The notes under the pieces are model-generated. The model was given only the letters and a program-made list of their open reading frames with translations, searched no databases and was not told where the DNA came from. This document shows, piece after piece, positions 10,290 to 21,084 of a DNA stretch of 64,000 nt (positions are counted from its first letter, which is position 1; every line of letters starts with the position of its first letter). The translations under genes and the position numbers were made by a program. Origin of the DNA: Zopfochytrium polystomum (lineage: Eukaryota; Chytridiomycota; Chytridiomycetes; Chytridiales; Chytridiaceae); NCBI GenBank assembly GCA_025765615.1, contig JAIVFJ010000309.1, forward strand, positions 1 to 64,000, read 5' to 3'.

Positions 10290-12955
10290 GCTTGACAATG
10301 GCCCTGGTCGCAGGTCGCGCCATACGAGCTGGAAAAGGCGCTGAAGGACTGCACACGCGCAGAGCTGGTGCGGAGGAAGGTTTGTTTACGACTACATCGA
10401 TCTATTTTTTGTGCAGATTAGCCAATGATCAGATCTGACTGACCCCTCCCCCCTAAAAACGCCGACAAAAAAATAGAAAGGAAAGCCGGCGCTGTTGACT
10501 TTGACCTCGCCTGGAGCACAAACTCCATCGTCCGCTTTGACTACTCCAAAGTCCTCGGCGTCTCCTGCAAAAACCTGATGGGCCTCCCACAGCCGGTCGC
10601 AATATTCACTGCTGGCAGTGTGCGCCATGTCGATCTTTTTGAAGGCAAGAGAAAGCATGGTTTTTTTTCCCTCCAGCTATCCATACCACTCTACTCACGC
10701 AACTCACTCTCACAGGGTTGGCTTAAATCATACTAGCACGGTAGCGCAGCCAGTACAGGGACAGGCGCCCAGTTGGAAAGACGCCCGCCAAAGCTGGTAA
10801 GCTCTCACGTCCTCTATAGTCGTGCACGGGATGTAGGCTCGCCTCCTCAACCATCTCTTCTTGCAGTTGCAGGCCAGACTTTATCGCTATTTTGCTTTTC
10901 TGCTCCCAACCTATGGCCGTCCTGTCTGAGCGTGAGGTGTGTTTTGCTGCGGGGTGAGCAACTGGCTCGGAGGTGTCTATTAGAAATCTGAGTGTTCTTT
11001 CTTTTGGGTAGTCACGGCGGTAGATCGAGCTCGTCACTGTAATGGACTGATAATCGGCCTGTCCATCGGAAGGCGATTCGCATCGCCTGGGCCGGTTTTT
11101 GTCACTGTCGGATCAGCTCTCCGCTTCTCCTGCTCTATCCTTACAGCCGCCAACCTCGCGCGTCCACGCGCATCGACGCTTGACACCACGCTTGCATCCC
11201 AGCCGGATTTACCATGGCAAAGTTCCTTGCGCTGCTGTTGGTAGGGGCCGTCGGTGTCGCGCTTTGCCTCACCCCGGCAGCCCGACGCAGTTCGACAACT
11301 TTGATTCGTTAAAGTTTGGGTGGAGCAGCATGAGCCCCACCAGGCACGCTGCTGTACTCTTGACGGAGGTGAGGGCATATGAGCGGTGGTAAGGCTCTTC
11401 TTTTGTAAGGTTTTTCTTCCCACCCGAAAACCTTACATTCGTGATTGTAGACGATCAACGACTTTGTCAACTCCATGGCCGACGGCTTCTCTCTGGCATC
11501 AATGCCGTGGGTCGCCCGAACTAGTACCTCAGTTACTTCCAGATCAAGAGAGCTAGCATACCATTACCTTCTTCACCCGCTTGCTCAGATTGATTGCAAT
11601 TAGGCACCTTTGGGGATAGGGCAGAGCAGGCATGGCGTGCAGGTCCGCGGCGATTATAGTTTTAGTGCCGCGATTCAGCAGAGTATCGCTTCGGGCTAGG
11701 TTGGATTTTTTTTCTTCCCCCGTGATTGGTCTTTGTTCCTGTATTCGCTGACAACGATCGCTTTCCATCAAAATGGCACGTACAACATGGTCTCGTAAGT
11801 CGGCAACATCCTCACCACCGAGACGGTGTACCCGGTCTACCTGTGCTTGTTCATCAAGTCGCAGCTGTCGTTCCGTCCTCCCGTGAGTAGAAGTAGTTCT
11901 TGCGCTCATGCTTTTTCCGTCGCGGCTGGGACACTTTTGCTCACACACTCTCTCTCTCACTAATAGTTTTTTTTGGCTGCTTCTTCTGCATTTTGTCCGG
12001 TTTATTTCTGGTCCCTGCACTGGCTCACCAACAACAGCAAGATCAAGGAGGGCCTCAGGGATGCTCGTATCGCCGACACGTCCATGGTCGACTGCCTCGA
12101 CGACTGCCTGCTGCTCATCTGGTCAGCCCTCGGCGTGCTCCCCGCCGCCATCGTCTGCTCGGCGTGTCCAGGACAACACCGAAATGGCACTGTCCGCCGT
12201 CTCGGTGCATCGTGCAAAACTTTTTACCCTCATCGCGAAGCTGAAGGAAGTCACGGCCACCGTCCACAAGACGGCGCTCTCGGAGTGGGAGAACATGGTC
12301 ACGCAGACCTGCAGCAATCTCCGCTACGTCGTGACGGCTTTGAGCGGCAGCAACGTGGTCAGGACTGTCTGTGGTTTTGTTTCTCTGAAATGGAAGAAAA
12401 ATTTGATTGCCAACTAGTCTGGCCGCTGATTGTCCGCACCCTCGAGCACGGCGTCTAGCTCGACGAAGCGTCGCGGGAGCTCCAAAAGCGCCTCGATGCC
12501 GCAGCCGCCGCCTCGCCCTCGTCCCTGAGAGAGCACCTCGAGGCCGTGCAGTTCGCCGCGCTGCGCGAGTCAGACGGCCAGAGCGACCCGTCCTTCCAGA
12601 GCAAAGTCGACGCCGCGAAACGGGGCTTCCGCGACGCCACCGAGCGCTACGACACGAAAAATGGCCGCTGACGCCGCTTACCCGCAGTTTTCGTCTATTT
12701 GGGCCATCGACCAGTACGAGCGGCAGTCACAGACCCTGGAAGACATGGCGCTTGTCACGGCCCTCCGAGCCTGGTACGATGAGGCGAGCGGTGCACGAGA
12801 AGCGCGCGGCCGAGCTCGAGGCGGAGAAAAAGATGCAGTCGGCAGAGTTTGCGGCGGCCCGCGAGCGGGAGCAGGCCGAAGCCGAGGCCAAGCGCGCGCT
12901 GATCTATTTGAAACGGTACACTGGCGGCAAGGTCCGCATCGGAAGCACGGCCTAG
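10290..12955 (+). pseudogene. Decayed multi-exon gene with coiled-coil C-terminus
   Basis: Short protein-like segments run in order on the plus strand but in shifting frames with stops: YELEKALKDCTRAELVRRK (about 10320), SIVRFDYSKVLGVSCKNL (about 10530), FDNFDSLKFGWSSMSPTR (about 11295), INDFVNSMADGFSLASMP (about 11455), LTNNSKIKEGLRDARIAD (about 12025), ENMVTQTCSNLRYVVTAL (about 12290), and a charged coiled coil with VHEKRAAELEAEKKMQSA (about 12795) ending at a TAG at 12953-12955. Some gaps have GT...AG ends, so part of the breakage may be introns. Several segments need frameshifts, hence pseudogene. The family was not recognised. The 3' end lies about 100 bp from a truncated F-box copy transcribed toward it. 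Confidence 0.5.
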
Positions 12956-13054
12956 ACGTAAGCGAGAAAAAGACTGCTTTTGTGCCTGCTTTTGTGCCTG
13001 CGTGTGTGCTGTGCAGGAGGAACCTTGACTAGTTCAGAGTTTTGCTGACCGTCA

Positions 13055-15136
13055 TCAGCTTGGAGATGCTGATTGGAAACCAACGACTCGTTTGCGACGC
13101 AAGCGGACAGCTTTCATCACTCGGAATCCACACCAGAGAGAAAGCCCTGAGCCATCTCGTTCAAGATCTTCCAGCAGCAAACTTTCCATATCTTCAATTG
13201 ATGCAGATTTTTCGTTAATAAGGATTGCCATCTGTTCAGAAAATGCTGTGGTAAATGCATCCAAGTATGACGGCATCTGAAATCTGTTCCACACCACGAC
13301 CATATCGGACAGAGTTATAAAACTCAGATGTCGTATCACTGAGATTTCCACAACCTCCGAACGAACCCAAGGGTAATCAATGTTTCTGAATAAAAATTTT
13401 ATCAAAGGCTGTACGAGCTCCACAAATCCACGCTGTGCTAGGATGTTTGACAGTACTGGAAAGCAGCTTTCATGAAGGGTGCTGTCTGCAGAATTTTCCA
13501 CAGAATAATTTGGAAGGAAATTGAGAATGGCGTTGAAAAGCTGAAGAAGCATTCCGTCAGACATTTCCCGGGCCAAGCAGGCAATAAGTCTTCCAACATC
13601 TTTTACTTTGTTTAGTTTTGACAATACTATTGGAATACATTTTTCAACGTGGTGTAAACGAAGTTCAGACTTATTGTTGGCTAAATTGTAAAGCGGATCC
13701 AAATGTTTGAGCTCAATGGCAAGCAGAAACGTAGAATGATAGCGCTGCCCTGACACATTGCGACAAAGATCGTAAATGGAAACATGCCGATCAATCTCAA
13801 TGGCGGATCGAATATACTTGAGATGACAATCATCGCTTCCACAAATTGGAAGATAGTAGAGTGGCAGCGAATAAGGGGCTTTGATGAGGGAATAGCAGCC
13901 AACCAGCTAATCAACATTTGATTCAAATGGTCCACTGTTGGGTCCAACATAATGATAAGACATTTCAGACAGACTAAAGTCCAAAGATCTCAAACAATTA
14001 AACATATAGCCAGATTTTTCAAATGACTTTGTCCTTACAATATCGGCAAGAATAGCAATAACCTTTGGTGCTTGTTCGCCAATCACAACTAGACAAAGTG
14101 AATGCAATAATTTGAGTTGTCTATCAATGAATGCTTTATAGGCAGGGACATCAGACTTGTCAATTTCAATTTCAGAGATGGTTTGTAGCATAGTGTCAAC
14201 TGCGAGTTCCATCACCTTGTCTGAATCCAAGAAACGAACAAACCATACAGGCTGTTTACCGCAATTGTTGGGATCCATTTCTCGAACCACGATTTGTTTC
14301 CAAAATGGAATCCAATAAGGACTGGTACAAATAGACCGAAAAACACGAGTTGGTTCTGACCATTGTGTCTTGACAGTGAATTCAAGTACATAAAGGAGAT
14401 CCCATGCTTGATGGACACTGTCTGCAGAGAGTGCTGGAATAAGTGCCAAAACAGCTGTAACAAGCAGTTGCAAAAATGGATCAAATTCCGGCTCAGATTC
14501 ATTTTCGACTATAATTGATATCTTTTTGCTACATTCAACAAGGAATTCAAGATGGGTTTGGACATAGGTTTCCAAGTATTGAAGTGCTTCCATAGCTTGA
14601 TCGCTGTCAAAGCTGCTGATCAGTAAGTTGATGAGAGGACCATCACCACGATGAACTCTATCAATCATGCCCTTCCAGAATTTCAAACGCATCTCAAATG
14701 GCCTCAGCCGAAGGGACTGCCCGACCTCGAAGGAAGAGTTTATAGCTTGGGCTGAAAGATTGACCAAATGGCAGGCGGGGGGTTGGACGATGCTATCTAC
14801 GGGAAATAGAAAGGGAATTGATTGTAAAATTGCATGATCTTCCTCTGAACCATGAAGATCAAACGCGTAGGATAGATCTATGTAGCTCCGAACAGCGACC
14901 AATGTGGAGAAGAAGAAAGGGCTATGGAACTTCTTTGGCCCGCAGTGCTTCGTAACTGACAAGAGCGCAATTCGGAGGATTGGATCAATAAGAAATGGCT
15001 TTACAAAACGACGTCCAACGACTGATCGGGCAAGGGAGCAGCAGCAAGATAGTCGAGTAAGATCCAAGAAGGTCAGCAAGCTGAAGATGGCGCAGATCAC
15101 TTCTTCGGGAAGGCGAAAAAGGAGCTGGCGATGCAT
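13055..15136 (-). pseudogene. F-box protein paralogue with premature stop and lost 3' end
   Basis: An uninterrupted single frame of 694 codons starting MHRQLLFRLPEEV, except for one TAG at 13907-13909 after SNVD. The intact paralogue at 15552-18164 has NVDELVGCYS there, so a GAG codon became TAG. Identity to the paralogue continues to GFQSASP and then ends abruptly at about 13061, where unrelated sequence begins. The N-terminal 40 residues are an F-box (LPEEVICAIFSLLTFLDLTR). A 409-aa truncated protein could still be made. A single-base stop with a preserved downstream frame points to recent inactivation, or to recoding. Confidence 0.8.
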
Positions 15137-15551
15137 GTCGTACAGAGATCGCGACTGTTCGTGTTGTCAAAGATAAGCAATATCAAAAGAACAGATCGCA
15201 CTGAAGAGATGCATTACTTGGTGAGAACGACGACGGGAAGGGCGGCGGCAAGTCAAGGGCGAGCGTGACAAGGTGTTCTTTCAGAACGAGTGTGACAAGT
15301 CATGCATCATGTGAAAGGTCTTGGCGTAGGAGGAGAGAATAATTTAAGAAAAAAAAAATCATATAAACTGTTTCGTGTAGTGAGAGAAATGTAGAACCAG
15401 ATATTCAATAAAGACGAAAGGAGTAGGTGAGTGAAGTGAGTAAACAAGATGCTCAATAAAGGTAACGTCTTACGACATTATGTGATTGAATATGTTAGTT
15501 GGGGCGTGTGGGAATGGGTGGGGCAATCAGTTTTTGACAGCCCGTAAACTT
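15137..15551. promoter_or_regulatory. Spacer between F-box paralogues
   Basis: Holds TGACAAGTCA at 15293-15302, preceded by GAGCGTGACAAGG...TTTCAGAA, the same combination as the tandem motif at 20351-20450. To its right is one unit (15330-15540) of the AT-rich repeat seen at 330-1025, including CAATAAAG and GGGAATGGG. It serves as upstream region of the left copy and downstream region of the right copy. Confidence 0.5.
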
Positions 15552-18164
15552 TTATTTGAAAACAAGTCTGTACTTCTTATACAGCATTTTCACCCTCTCA
15601 CCAAATGAAACCTGCTCAAACCATGTTTCATCTCTCTCCAACACTGACTTCCAAATGGAAATAATATCAGTCGACAGCACACGTCGGAATTCCGCACCAG
15701 CTGATGTAAAGCCGCTCAAAGGCAATTCATTGGACGTCGCCCTCAATTCAAAAAATCTCCAAGCCTTACAGAAGACTGCCTCCACCCATACTTCCTTTAA
15801 GCAGCTGGCAACATTGTTTGTAATTACGAGTCCAGAGCGAGGATCCAACATTTGAGCGACATAATCCAGTTCCGGGGATTGAACGTCAGAGTCAGGGGGC
15901 ATGTCGCCACGATTTATAGTGTGCGGGTAATGATTGTTCGAGTAAGCAGAAAGGAGATGCATCAGAGACTGTGTAATTCTTGGAGATGCTGATTGGAAAC
16001 CAACGACTTGTTTGCAAAGCAAGTGGACAGCTTTCATCACTCGGAATCCACGCCAGAGAGAAACAACCTTGAGAGAGGAATCAAGTGTCCTGCGACCTCG
16101 TTCAAGATCTTCAAGCAGCAAACGCTCCATATCTTTGATTGATGCAGATTTTTCGTTGATAAGGATAGCCATCTGTCCAGTGAAAGCTACAGTAAATGCT
16201 TCCGAGTGCCTCACCCTCTGAATTCTGTTCCACACCAGGACCATATCGGACAGAGTTATAGAACGTAGATGTCGAATTACTGTTATAAATGCATTTTCCA
16301 CAACCTCCGAACCAAAACTCCAATTATGGCCAATAATTTTTCTGAATAAAAATTGAACCAATGGCTGAACGTACTCCACAAATCCGCGCTGTGCTAGGAC
16401 GTTTGACAGTTCTGGAAAGCAGCGTTCATGAAGGTCGCTGTCCACAGAATTTTTCACAGAATAATTTGGAAGGAACTTCAGAATGGCGTTGAAAAGCTGA
16501 AGAAGCATTTCGTTTGACATGTCCGGGGCCAAGCAGGCAATAAGTTTTCCAACACCTTCCTCCTTGTTTAGTTTTGACAATACTATAGGAAAACATTTTT
16601 CAATGTGGTGTAAACGGAGTTCAGACTTATTGTTGCCCAAATTGTGAAGCAGATCCAAATGTTCGAGCTTAATAGCAAGCACAAATGTAGAATGGTAACG
16701 CTGGCCTGACAAATTGCGACAAAGATCGTCTGTGTAAACATTCGGATCAATCTCAATGGCGGATCGAATATACTTGAGATGACAATCATCGCCTCCACAA
16801 ATTGGAAGATAGTCGAGTGGCGACGAATATAGGTTTTGGAGGTTGGAATAGCAGCCAACCAGCTCGTCAACATTTGTTTTGAATTCTTCACTGCTGGGTC
16901 CAACATAATGATAATGCAGTTCAGACAGACAACAGTCCAAGGAACTCAAACAAGTCATAAGACCAGAATATTCTTCGAATGACATTTTTCGTACAATATC
17001 AGCAAGAACAGCAATAAGCTTTGGTACTTGTTCGCCAATCACTTTCGCATTCACATAGAGACAAAGTGGATGCAATAATTTGAGCTGCCTTTCAACGAAT
17101 ACTTTATAGGCAGGGACATCAGACTTGTCGATTTCAAGTTCGGAGATGGTTTGTAGCATAGTGTCAAGTGCGAGTCCCATCACCTTGTCTGAATCAAAGT
17201 AACGCCAAAGCCAAACACGTTGTTTACCACACTTGTTAGCATCCATTTCGCGAACCACAATTTGTTTCCAAAATGGAATCCAATAAGGACTGGTGCAAAT
17301 GGGCCGAAAAACACCAGTCGGTGCTGACCATTGTGTCTTGACAGTGAATTCAAGTACATAAAGGAGGTCCCATGCTTGACAGACACTGTCAGCAGAGAGT
17401 GCGGGAATAAGTGCCAAAACGGCTGTAAAAAGCAGTTGTGGTAATAGCAAAGAAGGATCCACTCGTTCTTCAGATTCCCGCTCAGATTCTTGATCAGATT
17501 CATTTTCGACTGCAATTGATATCGTTTTGCAACGTTCAACAAGGGTTTCAAGATGGGTTTTGACATAGGTTTCCAAGAATTGAAGGGCTTCCATAGCTTG
17601 ATCGCTTTCAAAGCTGCTGGTCAGTAAGATGATGAGAGCACCGTCACCGTCATCAGCTCTGTCAATCAAGCCCTTCCAGAATTCCAAGCGCATCTCATAT
17701 GGCCTCAGCCAAAGGGACTGCCCGATCTCGATGACAGAGTTTATAGCTTGGGCTGAAAGATTGTCCAAATGGCGGGCAGGGGATCGCAGGATGCTATCGA
17801 TGGGGAATTTAAGGGGAATTGATTGTAAAATCGCATGATCTTCCTTTGAGGCTTTGTGATGAAGATCAAACGTGTGTGACAGATCTATGTAGCTCCGAAC
17901 AGCGACCATCGTGGAAAAGAAGAAAGGGCTCCGGCTTTCACTGAAACTATCCTTTGGCCTCTCCCGAAGGCAGTCCTTTGTAGCTGACATGAGGGCAATG
18001 CGGAGGAGGGGATCAATGAGCAATGGCTTTACAAAACGACATCCGACGACCGATCGGGCAAGGGAGCAGCAGCAAGATAGTCGAGTAAGATCCAAGAAGG
18101 TCAGCAAGCTGCAGATGGCACAGATCACATCGTCGGGAAGGCGAAAAAGAAGCTGTTGATGCAT
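15552..18164 (-). CDS. F-box protein, intact paralogue
   Basis: A single-exon frame of 870 aa starting at ATG 18164 (MHQQLLFRLPDDVICAICSL), the same start as its left-hand paralogue. An upstream TTG in frame was not chosen. Residues about 8-50 form an F-box (LPDDVICAICSLLTFLDLTR, then a cysteine-rich helix); F-box proteins normally dock substrates onto SCF ubiquitin ligases through Skp1. The rest is helical, leucine-rich and unlike known substrate-binding repeats. Relative to the paralogue it has small insertions, for example an ESERESEE stretch near residue 230. Only 36 bp separate its ATG from the stop of the next gene on the same strand, and TGACTTGTCA (18168-18177) sits in that gap. The ligand is unknown. 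Confidence 0.85.
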   Translation of the reverse strand: MHQQLLFRLPDDVICAICSLLTFLDLTRLSCCCSLARSVVGCRFVKPLLIDPLLRIALMSATKDCLRERPKDSFSESRSPFFFSTMVAVRSYIDLSHTFDLHHKASKEDHAILQSIPLKFPIDSILRSPARHLDNLSAQAINSVIEIGQSLWLRPYEMRLEFWKGLIDRADDGDGALIILLTSSFESDQAMEALQFLETYVKTHLETLVERCKTISIAVENESDQESERESEERVDPSLLLPQLLFTAVLALIPALSADSVCQAWDLLYVLEFTVKTQWSAPTGVFRPICTSPYWIPFWKQIVVREMDANKCGKQRVWLWRYFDSDKVMGLALDTMLQTISELEIDKSDVPAYKVFVERQLKLLHPLCLYVNAKVIGEQVPKLIAVLADIVRKMSFEEYSGLMTCLSSLDCCLSELHYHYVGPSSEEFKTNVDELVGCYSNLQNLYSSPLDYLPICGGDDCHLKYIRSAIEIDPNVYTDDLCRNLSGQRYHSTFVLAIKLEHLDLLHNLGNNKSELRLHHIEKCFPIVLSKLNKEEGVGKLIACLAPDMSNEMLLQLFNAILKFLPNYSVKNSVDSDLHERCFPELSNVLAQRGFVEYVQPLVQFLFRKIIGHNWSFGSEVVENAFITVIRHLRSITLSDMVLVWNRIQRVRHSEAFTVAFTGQMAILINEKSASIKDMERLLLEDLERGRRTLDSSLKVVSLWRGFRVMKAVHLLCKQVVGFQSASPRITQSLMHLLSAYSNNHYPHTINRGDMPPDSDVQSPELDYVAQMLDPRSGLVITNNVASCLKEVWVEAVFCKAWRFFELRATSNELPLSGFTSAGAEFRRVLSTDIISIWKSVLERDETWFEQVSFGERVKMLYKKYRLVFK

Positions 18165-18167
18165 TGT

Positions 18168-18177
18168 TGACTTGTCA
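18168..18177. promoter_or_regulatory. TGACTTGTCA palindrome at F-box start
   Basis: The motif lies 3 bp upstream of the intact F-box ATG, inside the 36-bp gap to the preceding gene. See also 168-232, 15293 and 20351-20450. Confidence 0.4.
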
Positions 18178-18200
18178 CTCAATAACGACCTTTCCTTTCT

Positions 18201-19887
18201 TTATTTCACTTTTTTTGCTCCCTTCGATCTTCCGGCCACAACTCTGGTGGTCCCTTTTTTCGCCACTGTCGTTTTCGCTTGCTTCGTTACTTTCGTGAGC
18301 CCCTTTTTAGGCGTAGTCGTTTTTGCTGATTTCGTTCCCTTTTTCGTTGCAGTTTCTTGAGCTAGCAAACCCTTCCAGGACAAAGAAGCTTGACTTGCAA
18401 TCTTACGGAACAAGTTTGCATTCTTCGGTTGCTTCTGGATCAACAACTTCAGAACTTTGTCTGCAGGAGTGGTTAGTTGTGGATGAGGATGTGGATGAGG
18501 ATGAAGGAAGAAGAAGCAAATTTACCTTGAAAAGCTTGGGTTTCTTTCAAAATCTTCCCAGAATCGACAATCTTTCCTGACGAACTACTCGACTGTGACA
18601 TTGCCCGGAATCCGTGCAACCTTCTTCCTGCCCGAAAAGTAGACATTGCACTTGGAGGTCTAGGTGGTGGTCTATCTCCATATTCGCGATTAGTAAGAAC
18701 AAGCTGGTTCATATATTAGATAGAGGTTCTTCGCAGGAATTGGAGAAACGACTTACTAGCGGAAGTCTGTTGAGTAAGAAATTGGTAAGTGCAGCAGGGT
18801 TCGGTGTGGTCTGATCTTGGTTTAAAGCTTGCCTCAAAACCGTTGGAGAAGAATCGTCAGCAGGAAACCGGGCTCGTACACGCCGAAACAACAGTTTAAG
18901 CGCGACTGCATTGTCTGTATCACTACTAAGATCTCGAGGAAAACCGGGCTTTCCTAGCGTAAATCCGACAATTTGGAGCCCACATGCCCTATTCTCATCG
19001 CAGAGTATGCCATGCTCATTCCTTTTCTGCTCCTTTATTCCATTTTTGTAGTTTGCTTTTCTTGTATATCTGTCTGAATATGCGGCTGATTTTATTTGCT
19101 GAATTTGGATAAGTAAATTGTGTTAAAAAGAAGCAACAATACCTCGACAGGGTTTTTCAGCCACTTGTCGATTCTATCATTGGCAGAATTGACAGCCTTT
19201 TTAAAGTCGTCCACAATCGATTCTGCATGTAAAAACGATAAGCAAAACAAAGAAGGCAACACACAAATACCTTTGGTCCTCTTCCGAAGACAGCCAACTT
19301 TAATGGGTTCAAGGGAACGTTTAAGTATGGGAACCAACTCCGCCAAAGCTTTTTGTCGCATTTGCTTGCTCTTTTTCCAGACATTGCGGAGGGCTTTCGA
19401 CTTTATATCCAAATCTGTATTGAGCGCGGTACCTAGGACGAGATACTCCTTTGCCGAGTTGGCATCTTTGGAGATCGGCATTGTGTTTTTGGGACTGTTG
19501 AGGAAAGTCTTAATCGCCTGCAAGCTAGAGTCCCTGTTGAATTGTCTTTCTATGCTTCGAACTGAATCGAGGGTGCAGTGTTCGACGATTGGGAATATGA
19601 AGAAGTCGACGACTTCGTTGAGCTGCAATTGGTTAACAAAGACAGAATACAAAACTGAAACAAACCTCAATTGCATGGTCTCGATTCTGGCCTTTCTCGA
19701 TCTTAGAAGTCAACGTGTTCCGTATAAGTTTGGTATCAAGGCTATAGAGAACTGTCGTCACTGGCGGCTCAGCTACTGCGTGTCGAGCGATTGCAAGGAA
19801 GGCGACAAAGTACAAAAAGATTCGGCCAACAAAGGTTCTGTGACGCATACGAGGTGGGGTTTTGGAGATCATTGGTTGCGCGGGCAT
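18201..19887 (-). CDS. Secreted protein with lysine-rich tail, novel family
   Basis: Six exons, every junction phase-consistent: 19666-19887, 19271-19622, 19143-19222, 18757-19098, 18526-18703, 18201-18460, giving 477 aa. The start at 19887 sits about 40 bp below a TATA box. Residues 19-39 are a signal peptide (basic FVGR, hydrophobic IFLYFVAFLAIA, cleavage likely after HAVA). The mature protein has a helical N-terminal part, then a conserved-looking core (GILCDENRACGLQIVGFTLG) and LFRRVRARFPADDSSPTVLRQ, then a P-rich linker (DRPPPRPPSAM). The last 45 residues are repeats of TKK/TKV/AKK character, strongly basic. I do not recognise the family. The basic tail suggests binding to polyanions such as nucleic acid or cell wall, which is inference. 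Confidence 0.8.
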
Positions 19888-19926
19888 GGGAGGAGAGAGA
19901 AGCGAGACTGAGGGGCAGCTGTTGGG

Positions 19927-19937
19927 TTTTATATATA
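19927..19937 (-). promoter_or_regulatory. TATA box of the secreted-protein gene
   Basis: TATATATAAAA on the minus strand, 40 bp upstream of the chosen ATG at 19887, placing a start site near 19900. This supports the short N-terminus rather than the longer in-frame extension. Confidence 0.65.
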
Positions 19938-20350
19938 GCCGATAAACGAATATAAAAAAGGAAAAGAAAAAACTACTCCCAGTTGCTCTGTTGGAAGGGG
20001 CTTGATCAGAGAGAAATGGTTTTTTTTTGCCTCCATTTGCTGTTGAAAGGGGGTGGGGACAGGCCACAGCAGAGAAGAAAAATTTGTCTCCATTTGGTGA
20101 AGCTTGTTGAAAGGAGAAGGGACAGGGAAAGCTGGTTTGTTTAATTGAGACAAAGAATCAGCCACAATGGGATCAAAACAAACAATCAGACACTGGATCA
20201 ATCAACACACTTGATTAACCATACCATACCATACCTTTTAACGAGACACTCAACCAACCATATAATGAGACACATGCGCAGTGAAGTATGTTTGTTGCTG
20301 TCTGTTTTGTTTCAGATTGAGCTTTGACAAGGCGTTCTTCTGAACAAGCT

Positions 20351-20460
20351 TGACAAGTCATTCTTTCTGAATATGTGTGACATGTTTGGAGAGCGTGACA
20401 AGTCATTCTTTCTGAATATGTGTGACATGTTTGGCGAGCATGACAAGTCATTCTTTCAGA
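20351..20460. repeat. 45-bp tandem repeat built on TGACAAGTCA
   Basis: TGACAAGTCATTCTTTC recurs at 20351, 20396 and 20441, a 45-bp period, with TGAATATGTGTGACATGTTTGG between copies and a degenerate copy at about 20325. A related TGACATGTCA...TTTTCAGAA lies at 21043-21062. It sits 460-560 bp upstream of the secreted-protein gene and left of the virus-like block. Confidence 0.75.
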
Positions 20461-21084
20461 ATGCCAGCTCATTCTATTCCAATTGATTGATCTGTTCATG
20501 CGATTGATCCTTCCCACCAAAGCGAACAATGTAAAAGAGATCAAACTTAGGATCGAAAAAGATTGCAAGATAATGAGAGGCAATGAAGAAAATGGTAACA
20601 CGGGAATCATCGATCGGCTTCAATACGAAGTGTCGATCGATGAGACTGAGAGATTGAGAGAGATTGAGAGAGATTGAGGTTTGCGATTATTACACTGGGT
20701 TTCAGTTGGACTAATCGAGAGATTTAGAGAAAGATGGGGAGGAAATGGTCACATGATCGAAAGATATTAAGGATTGTGATTCTGCCCTGGGATTAGGCTC
20801 GAACGGTTGGAATTATCGAGAGATCTAAAGAACAAAGAGATGAGGGAGAGAAGGCAATCGTCGCAGGAATTTGTTTTGGAAAGATCGAATCGATTCTAAG
20901 CGACCGATCAAGAGATCTGCTTAGATGTAAGAGCAGGTGGGAGGGTATCTTTTGGAAAGATCACGAGAGAGATCACGAGAGAGATCACGACAGCGGGTCA
21001 CTCTTCGTATGATCAATTTTTTCTTTTTTCTTTAAATTTCGTTTGACATGTCATCTTTTCAGAAATGCGTGACAAGAACCCTAA
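20461..21084. other. Non-coding, GATC/GAGA-rich
   Basis: Contains repeated GAGATTGAGA and GATCACGAGA words (20650-20680, 20957-20995). No gene was supported. The base composition becomes steadily more AT-rich toward 21060. Confidence 0.5.

Noticed and set aside
12407..13032. Independent short genes at 12.4-13.0 kb
   Set aside because: Their protein-like parts continue the islands of the decayed gene in shifted frames and share no separate promoter.
20351..20460. CRISPR-like array
   Set aside because: The 45-bp units are contiguous tandem repeats without unique spacers, in a eukaryotic context.
20483..20677. 64-codon plus-strand frame right of the 45-bp repeats
   Set aside because: It lacks the cassette promoter box and hairpin and ends in a GAGATT repeat; probably chance.
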